NCBI GenBank assembly: GCA_028279555.1
Contig: JANQNO010000007.1
Location: 124,001 to 188,000 of the forward strand
Direction: 5' to 3'
DNA: 64,000 nucleotides
From: Sphingorhabdus sp.
Lineage (GTDB): Bacteria; Pseudomonadota; Alphaproteobacteria; Sphingomonadales; Sphingomonadaceae
The position numbers were made by a program, and so were the translations under genes. Numbering within the stretch: the first letter of the stretch is position 1; every line of letters begins with the position of its first letter. Under the pieces are notes generated by a model, which was given only the letters and a program-made list of their open reading frames with translations, did not search any database and was not told the DNA's origin. Below are positions 1 to 8,929 of the stretch, piece after piece.

Positions 1-934
1 TTCCGTCGCCTCGGACTGGTTCTTCCAGATGGTGTTCTGCGCGACCACAGCATCGATCGTTTCCGGGACAGTCGCGGAGCGCATCAAGATCATGCCATTT
101 TTCATCTTCGTGACCCTACTCACCGCAATCATCTATCCGGTTGTCGTCAGCTGGGAGTGGGGTACGGGCTACCTTGACACCGAATGGGGCTTTTCCGACT
201 TTGCCGGCTCCACTCTCGTTCACTCGACAGGCGGCTGGGCGGCATTGGTCGGCGCGCTGATTATCGGACCGCGCCTCGGCCGATATGCTGGAGGAAAGGT
301 CAACGTATTCCCCGGTTCCAGCATACCGCTAGCCACCCTTGGTACCTTCGTTCTATGGCTCGGCTGGTTCGGATTCAATGGTGCGTCGCAGCTTGCGATG
401 GGCACAGTTGGCGATGTCTCGGATGTTTCGAAAATCTTCGTCAACACCAACATGGCGGCGGCGGGCGGCGTTGTCGTGGCGATCATCCTCACGCAGCTGC
501 GTTACAAAAAGGCGGATGTAACCATGGCGCTCAACGGTGCGCTGGCCGGCCTTGTATCGATCACAGCCGAACCGCTCGCACCGACAGTGGGCCAGTCGAT
601 CCTGATCGGCGGCATCGGCGGTGCTATCGTGGTCTTCACGGTTCCGCTGCTCGACAAGCTCAAGATTGACGACGTAGTCGGCGCTATCCCGGTTCACCTG
701 ATCGCCGGCATCTGGGGCACACTGATCGTTGCCTGGACTGGCGATGCCACCTTTACCGGTCAGCTGGTCGGCGTGTTGCTCACGGCCGTCTGGGTGTCGG
801 CAGCATCAGCAATCGTCTGGCTTGCGCTCAAATACACCATCGGCGTGCGTCCTTCGGAAGAAGACGAAATGGCCGGTATGGACATCACCGAGATCGGGGT
901 CGAGGCCTATCCCGAATTTTCCTCGAAGATGTAG
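1..934 (+). CDS. amt: Ammonium transporter Amt, C-terminal part (5' end outside window)
   Basis: The reading frame is open from the left edge, so the gene starts outside the window. About 310 residues of a polytopic inner-membrane ammonium channel are visible. The segment around bases 29-90 reads as the conserved Amt stretch SDWFFQ...FCATTASIVSG. Further on are the typical HSTGG (about base 225) and LxWxGWFGFNG (about 355-380) motifs lining the pore. The C-terminal cytoplasmic tail ends in PEEDE-type acidic residues, where GlnK usually binds. No glnK is visible because the upstream side is cut. A bidirectional terminator follows at 1076-1113. The family call is very secure. Confidence 0.96.
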   Translation, partial: SVASDWFFQMVFCATTASIVSGTVAERIKIMPFFIFVTLLTAIIYPVVVSWEWGTGYLDTEWGFSDFAGSTLVHSTGGWAALVGALIIGPRLGRYAGGKVNVFPGSSIPLATLGTFVLWLGWFGFNGASQLAMGTVGDVSDVSKIFVNTNMAAAGGVVVAIILTQLRYKKADVTMALNGALAGLVSITAEPLAPTVGQSILIGGIGGAIVVFTVPLLDKLKIDDVVGAIPVHLIAGIWGTLIVAWTGDATFTGQLVGVLLTAVWVSAASAIVWLALKYTIGVRPSEEDEMAGMDITEIGVEAYPEFSSKM

Positions 935-1075
935 ATATTCACCGGATGGCGGCCGCTCTTTTTTGGCCGGCATCCGGAACACAGCTTGGCGGCGGGGCGA
1001 TCCTCCTTCTCCTCTTCTCTCAGGGTTTGATCCCGCCGCCTCACATTGTTCCTCCCGCGAACAACAGACTTTAAA

Positions 1076-1113
1076 GGCCCGGGTCAGAAATGATCCGGGC
1101 CTCTTTTATTTTT
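1076..1113. terminator. Bidirectional rho-independent terminator
   Basis: An 11-bp stem (GGCCCGGGTCA / TGATCCGGGCC, one G-T pair) with a GAAA loop is followed by a T-rich run. It lies between the end of amt (+) and the end of the leftward DUF2282 genes, so it can serve both. A weaker hairpin sits just after the amt stop (about 950-982), without a T tail. Confidence 0.85.
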
Positions 1114-1444
1114 CGCTGATGTAAGGGTCTTCGGGCGGGAGCAATGTTCCGCCCTGATTGATACAGGCTCCCATTTCGACAAATTTCCATTTATCCGGAA
1201 GATAGTCTTCTTCCGCCGTACCCGCACAATCATTAAGTTTTTCTGTTGCGCAATCGTTGAATTGCGCTGGTGCAATCCCGTAGCATTTTTCACGCGCCGC
1301 GAGTTTGGGCTGAGGCATCTCCAGCCCTTTGTCGGTCTCATCATAACGAACCGTTTCACTGCCTTCGCCGCATGCAACAAGCGCGCCCACCGAAATGAGC
1401 GCGCTTGCCATCGATAACAGTTTTTTGTCAGCCGCCTGCCCCAT
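1106..1444 (-). CDS. DUF2282 bufferin-type small cysteine protein (second copy)
   Basis: This 112-residue protein has an N-terminal hydrophobic stretch (about residues 9-25, ending in VACGEGS) typical of a signal peptide or lipobox. Its mature part has four cysteines in the DUF2282 layout: KCYGI, NDC, DCAGT and GAC. It is a paralogue of the gene just upstream (1487-1825), with the same four-cysteine spacing. DUF2282 proteins (BufA1, bufferins) are periplasmic, copper-related peptides, modified by DUF692/MNIO enzymes in several bacteria. No DUF692 or DUF2063 partner is visible in this window. There is no clear ribosome-binding site for the ATG used here, so the start is uncertain. It probably shares the upstream promoter with its neighbour, 42 bases away. 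Confidence 0.72.
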   Translation of the reverse strand: MGQAADKKLLSMASALISVGALVACGEGSETVRYDETDKGLEMPQPKLAAREKCYGIAPAQFNDCATEKLNDCAGTAEEDYLPDKWKFVEMGACINQGGTLLPPEDPYISEK

Positions 1445-1486
1445 CCGCGCTGCTATAGTAGAGCGCTCAGGCCGCGGCCAGCCTCT

Positions 1487-1825
1487 TTAGGCAGGCGGGT
1501 TGTCCCGGTCCAGTTCAGTCAGCGAACCCTTGCGATCACCGGGCAGCTCGGCATTCAGACATGCTTCTTCGCTGTCAGTGTAGGTCCAGGCGTTGCCCTG
1601 ATAATCAACGGTCGACGTGCCGGCGCAGCTTGTGCCAGGGCCTGCTGCGCACTGATTCTGTTTAGCAAGCGAGATGCCATAGCACTTCACTTTCTCGGAT
1701 TTGGTTTCGGCTGCGGCGGTTTCGGTGCCTTCGCTCTCTGCCGGCGCGCGTTCGCCGCCACCGCCGCAAGCCGCCAATGCTGCCGCGCCAGCAAGGGCAG
1801 CAGCCATTCCAGTAAATTTGTTCAT
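1487..1825 (-). CDS. DUF2282 bufferin-type small cysteine protein (first copy)
   Basis: This protein is about 112 residues. The ATG at 1825 was chosen because AGGGAG lies six bases upstream and the product then begins [20 protein letters not shown], a signal peptide or lipobox; an in-frame ATG at 1849 lacks this. A linker rich in Glu and Ala follows, then the DUF2282 core with four cysteines (KCYGI, NQC, SCAGT, EAC). The family (bufferin BufA1) is associated with metal stress and is exported to the periplasm. The gene is divergent from tgt and lies about 60 bases downstream of a GTAACC-N16-CGAA promoter match. The maturation genes bufB and bufC usually follow; here a second DUF2282 copy follows instead, and then a terminator. 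Confidence 0.78.
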   Translation of the reverse strand: MNKFTGMAAALAGAAALAACGGGGERAPAESEGTETAAAETKSEKVKCYGISLAKQNQCAAGPGTSCAGTSTVDYQGNAWTYTDSEEACLNAELPGDRKGSLTELDRDNPPA

Positions 1826-1891
1826 TTCAAACTCCCTAGTTTCTTTCAATCAAACGCTCAGGAGGAATTTCATCCCCTTGCACTCGCGTCA

Positions 1892-1917
1892 TTCGCCTCC
1901 AGTCCGGGAAAGGTTAC
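1892..1917 (-). promoter_or_regulatory. Candidate ECF sigma-F type promoter for the DUF2282 pair
   Basis: On the minus strand GTAACC (1917-1912), exactly 16 bases, then CGAA (1895-1892). As I recall, this is the consensus published for Caulobacter sigma-F, which drives DUF2282/DUF692 operons under heavy-metal stress. The expected transcript start is near 1885, giving a leader of about 60 bases. No sigma-F gene is visible in the window. Confidence 0.6.
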
Positions 1918-1985
1918 AAAAAAGGCCTATCAGCCGGTTCAAGGGGCAGCTTGGTTCATTTGCCATGGCTGCTACATGCAGCAAT

Positions 1986-3113
1986 ATGGCCAAGCGATTC
2001 GAGTTTAGCATCAATGCGGTAGACGGCAAGGCGCGATCGGGCAGCATTGCTATGCAGCGCGGCGAAATCCGCACGCCTGCCTTCATGCCGGTGGGAACCG
2101 CAGCCACGGTCAAGGCCACGCGCCCCGCAGAAGTGCGGGCAAGCGGCGCGGACATCATCCTGGGCAACACTTATCATCTGATGCTGCGCCCGGGCGCGGA
2201 GCGGATGAGAAAACTGGGCGGGCTGCATAAGTTCATGGGGTGGGAGCGTCCGATCCTGACCGACAGTGGCGGCTATCAGGTGATGAGCCTCGCCGCCTTG
2301 CGCAAGATTACAGAGGAAGGCGTATCCTTCCAGAGCCATCTCGATGGCTCCAAGCATATGCTCACGCCTGAACGCTCGATCGAAATCCAGCGGCTGCTCG
2401 GTAGCGACATCGTGATGGCTTTCGACGAATGCCCCCCCAATGGCGTGACCTATGACGGGGCGGCAAAGTCGATGGAACTGTCGATGCGCTGGGCGGGGCG
2501 CAGCCGCGGTGGCTTTGACGGCAGCAGCGACCATGCCGCGCGCGCAGCTTTGTTCGGCATTCAGCAAGGTTCGCTCAATGAGGAGCTCAGAAAACGCAGC
2601 GCCGAGGCCCTGATCGATATCGGGTTCGACGGCTATGCCATCGGCGGCCTGGCCGTTGGAGAAGGTCAGGAGGCGATGTTCGGCGTGCTCGATTTCGCGC
2701 CCGGCATGCTGCCGCAGGACAAGCCCCGCTATCTGATGGGAGTCGGTAAACCGGACGATCTGGTCGGTGCAGTCGAGCGCGGCATCGATATGTTTGACTG
2801 TGTGCTCCCCACCCGCTCGGGCCGCAATGGACAGGCCTTCACCTGGAATGGGCCGATCAATATCCGCAACGCCAAATTTGCCGAGGATGAAAGGCCGCTG
2901 GATGAAAATTGCGATTGCCCGGTGTGCACAGGGTGGAGCCGCGCCTATCTGCATCATCTTGTGCGCAGCCAGGAAATGCTGGGCGCGATGCTGATGACCC
3001 AGCATAATCTGCATTTCTACCAGGCTTTGATGCAGGCGATGCGCGATGCGATTGGTGAAGGCCGTTTTGACACCTTTGCGCAGGATTTCCGGCGGGGTTA
3101 TCTAAACAGATAA
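1986..3113 (+). CDS. tgt: Queuine (preQ1) tRNA-guanine transglycosylase
   Basis: This enzyme exchanges guanine-34 for preQ1 in the GUN anticodons of Asp, Asn, His and Tyr tRNAs. The protein carries the family motifs in order: [38 protein letters not shown] (first catalytic Asp), [18 protein letters not shown], and [13 protein letters not shown] (nucleophilic Asp). The C-terminal zinc site is visible as CDCPVC followed by HHL. The frame is open further upstream, but MAKRFEFSI at 1986 aligns with the usual family start. An ATG at 1965 would add seven residues, and neither has a good ribosome-binding site. Its stop overlaps the glnE start (TAATG). Confidence 0.96.
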   Translation: MAKRFEFSINAVDGKARSGSIAMQRGEIRTPAFMPVGTAATVKATRPAEVRASGADIILGNTYHLMLRPGAERMRKLGGLHKFMGWERPILTDSGGYQVMSLAALRKITEEGVSFQSHLDGSKHMLTPERSIEIQRLLGSDIVMAFDECPPNGVTYDGAAKSMELSMRWAGRSRGGFDGSSDHAARAALFGIQQGSLNEELRKRSAEALIDIGFDGYAIGGLAVGEGQEAMFGVLDFAPGMLPQDKPRYLMGVGKPDDLVGAVERGIDMFDCVLPTRSGRNGQAFTWNGPINIRNAKFAEDERPLDENCDCPVCTGWSRAYLHHLVRSQEMLGAMLMTQHNLHFYQALMQAMRDAIGEGRFDTFAQDFRRGYLNR

Positions 3114-5794
3114 TGGCCGATATCGCTTCAGCCCTGTCTCGAGCCAAGGCGAACAGCCCTTTCCTTGAGGGGTTGATCGACAAGCATGGCGATATCGTGA
3201 AGAAGATTGAGGACGATGGTTTTGGCGCGGCGCTGGCCCAAGCGCTGGCCTTCGAGGATAGCGATACGGGAAAGATGCTGCGTATCCGGCGGCAGGGCGT
3301 GGCGCTGGTTACCGCAATCGCCGATCTTTCCGGCGCGTGGGATCTGACGCGCGTCACGCGCGTGCTTTCGGATTTTGCCGACAGCGCGCTCGATACCGCC
3401 ATTACGCAAGCGATTCGCGAACGCTATGATCAAGAGCCGCGCGGATTTGCAGTGATCGCGCTGGGCAAACATGGCGGGCGCGAACTTAACTACTCCTCCG
3501 ACATTGATCCGATATTCCTCTATGATCCTGAAGTCCTGCCACACCGTGAACGGGAGGATGCAGGCGAAGCCGCCGTGCGCATCGGCAAGCGCGTGATCGA
3601 ACTTCTGAACAACCGCGATGAAAATGGCTATGTCTTCCGTGTCGACATGCGCCTCAGGCCAACACCGGAAGTCAGCCCGATCGCACTGCCGGTGGGCGGT
3701 GCAATCAGCTACTACGAGTCGAGCGCGCTGGCATGGGAGCAGGCCGCCTTCATCCGCGCGCGGGCTTGCGCCGGCGATCACAAGCTAGGCCAGTATTTCC
3801 TGGGCAGCATTCAGTCTTTCATCTGGCGGCGCAGTCTCGATTTCGGCCAGATCGAGAATATCCGCAAGATGACGCTGCAGATCCGCAGTCATTTTTCTGC
3901 AGGGCAAGAATTTGGGTCAGGCTACGACCTGAAGAAAGGCCGCGGCGGTATCCGTGAATGCGAATTTTTCGCGCAGGCCCATCAGCTGATTCATGGCGGG
4001 CGCAACCCGGAACTGCGCCTGGCCGACACGCGCGCTGCACTCGGCGCGCTTGCAGATGCCGGCGCGATTCAAGCCAAAACCGCCGGGGTGATTGCTACAG
4101 CCTATGAAAAACTGCGCCTTTGGGAACATCGGCTGCAAATGGTGGACGACCGCCAGACGCATAGCTTGCCAGAGGGCGATGAAGCATTGAACATATTGGC
4201 GAGGCTCGGCGGATTGCAGGACAGTGCCGAACTGCTTGATGATCTACGCCCGCATATCGGGGCGGTTGCCGAAATATATGACGATCTCGCCATAGACTCA
4301 GATGGCGGCGGTTTGAGCCTTTCCAGCGAGCAGGAGCCGCTGAAGAAACAGCTTGGAGATATCGGGTTTGCCAATCCGGCAGAAGCGCAGCGCCGCATTT
4401 CGCGTTGGCGCAGCGGCAAGCTTCCCGCCATCCGCAGCGAATCTGCCGTAGCGGCTTTCGAAGCCGTCCTGCCCGATATTATTAAAGCACTGGCCTCTGC
4501 ACCCGACCCGGAAAAGGCGCTGGCACGATTCGACAATCTGATCGAAAGGCTGCCCAGCGCGATCAATTTTTTCCATCTGCTGTTAGCCAGGCCCGCCTTG
4601 CTGCAATTGCTCGCTGACATATTGAGCTACGCACCGACATTGGCAGACGCACTAAGCAGCAAGATCGATCTCCTCGACCGGCTGGTCGATGCCAGCGCAC
4701 TCGAACTGCCCGGCAATGTTGCCGAACTCATATCGGAACTGGCGGGAAAATGCGCCGACCTGCCTTACGAAATGAAACTCGATACTGCGCGCGATTTTGT
4801 TGGCGAACATCGCTTTGCGCTCGGCGTGCAGCTGATCGAAGGGCAGCAATTCACCCTCTCGGTGGCCCGCAGCTATGCGCATCTTGCAGAGGCGGCGCTC
4901 AATGTCCTGACCGCTGCGGCGGTCGAAGAGTTTGAGAAAAGGCATGGCAAAGTCGCTGGCGGAGAGCTTGTCGTCCTTGCGCTCGGCCGTCTCGGAGGAG
5001 AGGCGCTCACCCATGCCTCCGATCTCGATCTCGTCTTCCTCTTCACGGGCAGCTTCGATGCCGAGTCAGACGGCGAGAAACGGCTTGGCGCAACGCAATA
5101 TTTCAATCGGCTCGCGCAGCGCGTCGTGGCGGCGCTGTCGGTGCCCACCGCCTCGGGCGCGCTTTATGAGGTCGATACGCGGCTGAGGCCGTCAGGAGAG
5201 CAGGGCCTGCTTTGTGCTTCGCTCGACAGCTTTGCCAAATATCAGCGCGAACAGGCCTGGACATGGGAGCATATGGCGCTGACCCGGGGGCGGCCGGTAT
5301 TCGGATCGGCCGCCGCGCGGCGCGAGCTGCAGAATGTCATCGAAACCACCTTGAGAAGCGACCGGGACAGCCGGAAACTGCAAAAAGAAGTGATCGAGAT
5401 GCGCCGCGAGATGGCGAAACACAAATCGCCGCAGGGCGATCTCGACGTGAAGCTGCTACCCGGCGGGCTGGTCGATCTGGAATTCATCATTCATTTTTTG
5501 CAGCTGCGGGAGCAAGTAGCCCTGTATCCGCAGCTGACCAAGGCAGCTGACGAGCTGGCTGCGCTGAATCATTTGCCGAATGAAACCCTATTTGCCCATG
5601 ATTTGCTGACAAAGATGCTGGTCACGATCCGGCTCGTTGCTCCCGACTGCAGCGAACCACCCGAAGCGGCAAGGGAGGTCGTGGCGCGCGCCGTTGGCCT
5701 GAAGGATTGGCAGGCGGTCCGGGCTGCGATAGAGGAAGCCCGCAAGCTGATTCTCGGCGAGTGGAAACGGCATTTGGGGACAAGGGATTTTTGA
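3113..5794 (+). CDS. glnE: Bifunctional glutamine synthetase adenylyltransferase / adenylyl-removing enzyme
   Basis: At 893 residues the length is slightly short of the usual 920-980. Two nucleotidyltransferase domains are visible. The N-terminal (deadenylylating) one has GKHGGRELNYSSDID near residues 117-131, and the C-terminal (adenylylating) one has GRLGGEALTHASDLD near 622-636. Each ends in the two-metal D-x-D motif. The enzyme adds or removes AMP on glutamine synthetase in response to PII, which fits the ammonium transporter upstream. Its ATG shares one base with the tgt stop. A Bcp gene follows after 20 bases, so tgt-glnE-bcp-DUF455 probably form one transcript. Confidence 0.96.
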   Translation: MADIASALSRAKANSPFLEGLIDKHGDIVKKIEDDGFGAALAQALAFEDSDTGKMLRIRRQGVALVTAIADLSGAWDLTRVTRVLSDFADSALDTAITQAIRERYDQEPRGFAVIALGKHGGRELNYSSDIDPIFLYDPEVLPHREREDAGEAAVRIGKRVIELLNNRDENGYVFRVDMRLRPTPEVSPIALPVGGAISYYESSALAWEQAAFIRARACAGDHKLGQYFLGSIQSFIWRRSLDFGQIENIRKMTLQIRSHFSAGQEFGSGYDLKKGRGGIRECEFFAQAHQLIHGGRNPELRLADTRAALGALADAGAIQAKTAGVIATAYEKLRLWEHRLQMVDDRQTHSLPEGDEALNILARLGGLQDSAELLDDLRPHIGAVAEIYDDLAIDSDGGGLSLSSEQEPLKKQLGDIGFANPAEAQRRISRWRSGKLPAIRSESAVAAFEAVLPDIIKALASAPDPEKALARFDNLIERLPSAINFFHLLLARPALLQLLADILSYAPTLADALSSKIDLLDRLVDASALELPGNVAELISELAGKCADLPYEMKLDTARDFVGEHRFALGVQLIEGQQFTLSVARSYAHLAEAALNVLTAAAVEEFEKRHGKVAGGELVVLALGRLGGEALTHASDLDLVFLFTGSFDAESDGEKRLGATQYFNRLAQRVVAALSVPTASGALYEVDTRLRPSGEQGLLCASLDSFAKYQREQAWTWEHMALTRGRPVFGSAAARRELQNVIETTLRSDRDSRKLQKEVIEMRREMAKHKSPQGDLDVKLLPGGLVDLEFIIHFLQLREQVALYPQLTKAADELAALNHLPNETLFAHDLLTKMLVTIRLVAPDCSEPPEAAREVVARAVGLKDWQAVRAAIEEARKLILGEWKRHLGTRDF

Positions 5795-5814
5795 AAAGGA
5801 AAAGGACTAAAGTG

Positions 5815-6273
5815 ATGGCAGAACTGGGCGATAGTCTTCCCCAAATTTCGGTTAAGGACAGCGACGACAGCGATGTAAATCTGGCTGCACTGGCCGGACC
5901 GCTTGTGCTCTATTTTTACCCGCGGGCCGATACACCCGGCTGCACCAATGAAGGCAAGGATTTCACCGCGCTCGCGGGTGAATTCGAAAAGCTGGGATGC
6001 GCGGTCTATGGCATGAGCAGGGACAAGCCTGCGAAACTGGCCAAATTCAAGGCCAAGTATGATTTTGACCTGACGCTGCTGTCCGATGAAGAAAGCGACG
6101 CCACCGAAAAGATGGGGGTCTGGGTCGAAAAGAATATGTATGGCCGCAAATATATGGGAATCGAGCGCGCGACATTCCTGGTCGGCAACGACGGCAAGAT
6201 CGCGCAGATCTGGCGCAAGGTGAAAGTCAAAGGTCATGCCGAAGCGGTGCTGGAGGCTGCCAGGGCGCTCTGA
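5815..6273 (+). CDS. bcp: Thioredoxin-dependent peroxiredoxin, Bcp/PrxQ type
   Basis: This is a 152-residue cytoplasmic peroxidase that reduces H2O2 and organic peroxides. The peroxidatic site is PRADTPGCTNE with Cys43. The usual resolving cysteine five residues later (C-T-x-E-x-C) is a Lys here. The only other cysteine nearby is Cys62 (KLGCAVYG), so resolution may use Cys62 or another thiol. Start at ATG 5815 (a GTG one codon earlier is possible), with AAGGA about ten bases upstream. The longer frame from 5707 would overlap glnE and has no support. The stop overlaps the next gene (TGATG). Confidence 0.93.
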   Translation: MAELGDSLPQISVKDSDDSDVNLAALAGPLVLYFYPRADTPGCTNEGKDFTALAGEFEKLGCAVYGMSRDKPAKLAKFKAKYDFDLTLLSDEESDATEKMGVWVEKNMYGRKYMGIERATFLVGNDGKIAQIWRKVKVKGHAEAVLEAARAL

Positions 6274-7052
6274 TGCGGTCTGTAGCCCAGGCCTGCCGGG
6301 AAGTTCTAAGGACACCGGAGCCGCGAGAAAAGCTGATGCAGGCGCGCCGTGCGGCACGCGAATGGCGGCTGGGCCGGCTGGCACATACATTCGACGTCGC
6401 CATGCCCAGCCACCCCGCGCGCCCGGAAAGGCCCGAATTGCTGCCGCCCGCCAAAATGCCCAAACGCGGGAAAGGCGGGTCCGAGCGCGGCAGGATCGCC
6501 CTGATCCACGCGCTCGCGCATATCGAATTTGTGGCGATCGACCTCGCCTTTGATCTGGTGGGCAGATTCGGCGGGGAGTTTCCGCGCGAATTTACCGATG
6601 ACTGGATGCGCGTGGGAGCCGATGAGGCCATGCATTTTGCTCTGCTTGACCGCCGTTTGTTGCAGCTTGGCAGCTATTATGGGGCGCTCCCCGCGCATGC
6701 CGGCCTTTGGGAAGCGGCCGAAAAAACGAGCGGCGATGTTCTTGCTCGTCTTGCCATTGTCCCCATGGTGCTGGAAGCGCGCGGCCTGGACGTTACGCCT
6801 GCCACGATAAGTCGTTTTACAAATGTCGCCGATATGGCCTCGGCGAGGATTCTGGAGCGCATCTACATTGACGAGATTCGGCATGTCGCAGCCGGGACAA
6901 AATGGTTTGAATCGGCTTGCCGGGTTAGGAATCTGTTAACCTTTGATACCTGGAAAAGCCTTGTTAAAAGCCACTTTAGGGGCGGTTTGAAAGGTCCATT
7001 CAACGACTCGGCGCGTTCCAAAGCCGGACTAACGACAGATTACTATGCATAG
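6273..7052 (+). CDS. DUF455 ferritin-like domain protein
   Basis: This 259-residue protein has the DUF455 pattern: an N-terminal KxxxARxxxREWRxGRL segment, then a helical bundle with putative metal ligands. These include HALAHIEFVAIDLAFD, ADEAMHFALLDRRL, VLEARGLDVTP and YIDEIRHVAAGTKWF, where Glu/His pairs recur as in di-iron ferritin-like folds. The family is distantly related to the tRNA hydroxylase MiaE, but its own reaction is not established. Its ATG overlaps the bcp stop, which suggests a co-transcribed redox-related role. Family assignment is good and function unknown. Confidence 0.88.
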   Translation: MRSVAQACREVLRTPEPREKLMQARRAAREWRLGRLAHTFDVAMPSHPARPERPELLPPAKMPKRGKGGSERGRIALIHALAHIEFVAIDLAFDLVGRFGGEFPREFTDDWMRVGADEAMHFALLDRRLLQLGSYYGALPAHAGLWEAAEKTSGDVLARLAIVPMVLEARGLDVTPATISRFTNVADMASARILERIYIDEIRHVAAGTKWFESACRVRNLLTFDTWKSLVKSHFRGGLKGPFNDSARSKAGLTTDYYA

Positions 7053-7176
7053 GTTGCATTTCTTTTCCTTTAAATTTTACATACACGCAAGATAAGGGGT
7101 GGGCAGAAAACTGCCGCTGGTTCAATCGAGGCTGCGCTTTTTGGCGTGGGTCGCAAACAAGGGTTAAAACACGCTT

Positions 7177-7902
7177 ATGAAACGCAGCGCTATGGCTTTT
7201 TGCCATTCACTGACAGGTAGAGCTTTTCTGGTAGCAGGCATTTTTGCCGCGACTGCCGCGTTTTCCGGTCCTGCCATGGCCAACAGCGCCTCGGCTTCGG
7301 ACAATTTCCGGATTTCACCTGAAGATGTCGAAGCGAACAAGACGGCACTGGGCGTTTCGGACCCGGAGTTTCGTGCATTGCACAATGGCTGGGGTGAAGC
7401 CGTCGGGCAGTCGACAAGGGTCGAGATTTCGGTTCCCTCGATCAACCCTGTTGAAGTGATGCGGTTGACGAGCGGTTTCGGCTATCGCCGTGCGCCGATT
7501 CGCGGGGCGAGCCGCAATCATAAGGGTATAGATATTGGCGGCCCTATTGGAACGCCGATCTACGCAACCGCCGATGGCGTTGTAAGCCTTGTGAAATGGG
7601 GCCGCGGTTACGGAAAATACATCAAGCTGGAACATGGCAACGAAATCCAGACCCGCTATGCCCATCTGTCAGCGTTCAATGTCAAGTTCGGCCAGCGTGT
7701 AAAAAAAGGCGATGTCATAGGATATATGGGCTCCACGGGCCGTTCTACGGGTAGCCATTTGCATTATGAGGTCCGCATCGGCGGCGTTGCGGTCAACCCG
7801 ACAGCATTCCTCGCGCCGGCAAAAAATGACAGAAATGTGTCAAAGACCTTGCTCGCAGCGAAAGATATTGATACCACCGCTCAAGGTGGTCCCGGAGAAT
7901 AG
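7177..7902 (+). CDS. M23-family metallopeptidase (LytM/peptidoglycan endopeptidase type)
   Basis: A 241-residue secreted protein. The N-terminus is a signal peptide (MKRSAMAF... hydrophobic core, cleavage near AMANS at about residue 35). The C-terminal LytM domain has the zinc ligands in GASRNHKGIDIGG (H-x3-D) and in SHLHYEVRI (H-x-H), with a TRYAHLS segment between. Members cut peptide cross-links in cell-wall peptidoglycan or act as amidase activators. No LysM or SH3 domain precedes the catalytic domain. A strong terminator follows at 7951-7991, so it is a single-gene unit. Confidence 0.92.
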   Translation: MKRSAMAFCHSLTGRAFLVAGIFAATAAFSGPAMANSASASDNFRISPEDVEANKTALGVSDPEFRALHNGWGEAVGQSTRVEISVPSINPVEVMRLTSGFGYRRAPIRGASRNHKGIDIGGPIGTPIYATADGVVSLVKWGRGYGKYIKLEHGNEIQTRYAHLSAFNVKFGQRVKKGDVIGYMGSTGRSTGSHLHYEVRIGGVAVNPTAFLAPAKNDRNVSKTLLAAKDIDTTAQGGPGE

Positions 7903-7950
7903 GACTTCGGCACTTCCGAACGCATCACCTTTGGGAGAGGGTGTATCTAG

Positions 7951-7991
7951 GGGGCAGATAAGGCGCGAAGCCGCTTTATCGCCCCTTTTTT
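7951..7991 (+). terminator. Rho-independent terminator after the M23 gene
   Basis: A long stem (GGGGC-GATAA-GCG paired with CGC-TTATC-GCCCC, with small bulges) and a GAAG-type loop precede six Ts. Confidence 0.82.
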
Positions 7992-8059
7992 CTCGGGAAA
8001 TGTAAAGTTCGAAAGCCGCGCAATTGAATAATGCGCACGATTTTCTTAGATAAAGGGGT

Positions 8060-8398
8060 ATGAGCGAAAATTCAGCCATTGCACTGCTGCCGGGTGCAGC
8101 CCGCCGGGTTACGCAGATTGCGGAGAAGCTCGGCAAGGACGCCGTGCTTCGGCTTTCAGTCGAAGGCGGCGGTTGCTCGGGCTTTCAATATCGATTCGGG
8201 CTCGCTGAGAAAATCGAATCGGACGATCTGATGGTTGAAGGCGAAGCAGGCGCACGCCTGGTGGTCGACCCGATGAGCCTCGATCTGGTGCGCGGGAGCG
8301 CGGTCGATTTTGTCGAATCGCTGGGCGGCAAAAGCTTTCAGGTGACAAATCCCAACGCGCAGGCGGGTTGCGGCTGCGGTTCAAGCTTCGCAGTCTGA
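8060..8398 (+). CDS. erpA: A-type iron-sulfur cluster carrier (HesB/IscA/ErpA)
   Basis: A 112-residue Fe-S cluster carrier that passes clusters from the assembly scaffold to target enzymes. The three conserved cysteines are present: [10 protein letters not shown] in the middle, and GCGCGSSF at the C-terminus. Length and motif order match ErpA better than IscA, but the distinction is not certain. AAAGGGG ends only one base before the ATG, unusually close, so the start could be leaderless or slightly downstream. The next gene overlaps its 3' end. Confidence 0.9.
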   Translation: MSENSAIALLPGAARRVTQIAEKLGKDAVLRLSVEGGGCSGFQYRFGLAEKIESDDLMVEGEAGARLVVDPMSLDLVRGSAVDFVESLGGKSFQVTNPNAQAGCGCGSSFAV

Positions 8399-8868
8399 CA
8401 CACTCGGGTCAGCGGGATTTCCCCGAGGGGCTGGGTGAAAGCCTTGCTGAACTTTCCACAATCATGGCCAACATTTCGGGAGAATGGTGGCTGATCGGCA
8501 GCGCGGCTGTCCTGTTGCATGGCAGCGGCCCGACCAGCGTCGCCGACCTCGATATTCTGCTGCAGCATGACGATGCCAGGGCTATCGCGGACAAGCTCGG
8601 CATTGCCATCCGCCCGCCCCGCGCGGATAATCTCTTCCGTTCGGATATTTTCTTCACTTGCCATGACGCGCCGCTGCCGATCGAGTTTATGGCAGGCTTG
8701 CAACTGCGTATCGATGCGAAGTGGCATCGGGTGAAACCAACAACGCGCGAAGAAAGGCATGTTGCCGGATTTCCGCTTTTCCTGCCTTCGCGCGGCGAGC
8801 TGGCCGAGATTCTGGCCTTGTTCGGAAGGCCGAAGGATCTGGCAAGACGGAAGCTGCTGACAGGCTAG
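8368..8868 (+). CDS. Nucleotidyltransferase-fold hypothetical protein
   Basis: This protein is up to 166 residues. It contains [12 protein letters not shown]...[10 protein letters not shown], the G-S...D-x-D pattern of minimal nucleotidyltransferases (AbiEii/MNT-like fold). The rest has no distinctive partner domain. The start is uncertain: TTG at 8368 overlaps erpA by 31 bases and ATG 8464 would remove a helix ahead of the core. No toxin or antitoxin partner is visible next to it. It could be an orphan MNT-type enzyme or a non-catalytic relative. Confidence 0.6.
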   Translation: MRLRFKLRSLTHSGQRDFPEGLGESLAELSTIMANISGEWWLIGSAAVLLHGSGPTSVADLDILLQHDDARAIADKLGIAIRPPRADNLFRSDIFFTCHDAPLPIEFMAGLQLRIDAKWHRVKPTTREERHVAGFPLFLPSRGELAEILALFGRPKDLARRKLLTG

Positions 8869-8929
8869 GGGCAAGACGCTTCGCGCTTCGCCCTTGCCAG
8901 CCGGAGCCACCGGCTGTTAGGCAAACTCC

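Noticed and set aside
1956-3014. 352-codon open frame on the minus strand
   Set aside because: Shadow opposite tgt; GC-rich genes leave antisense frames open, and no ribosome-binding site or recognised domain is present.
7840-8136. 98-codon minus-strand frame between the M23 gene and erpA
   Set aside because: It runs across a strong terminator and the erpA start and has no ribosome-binding site.
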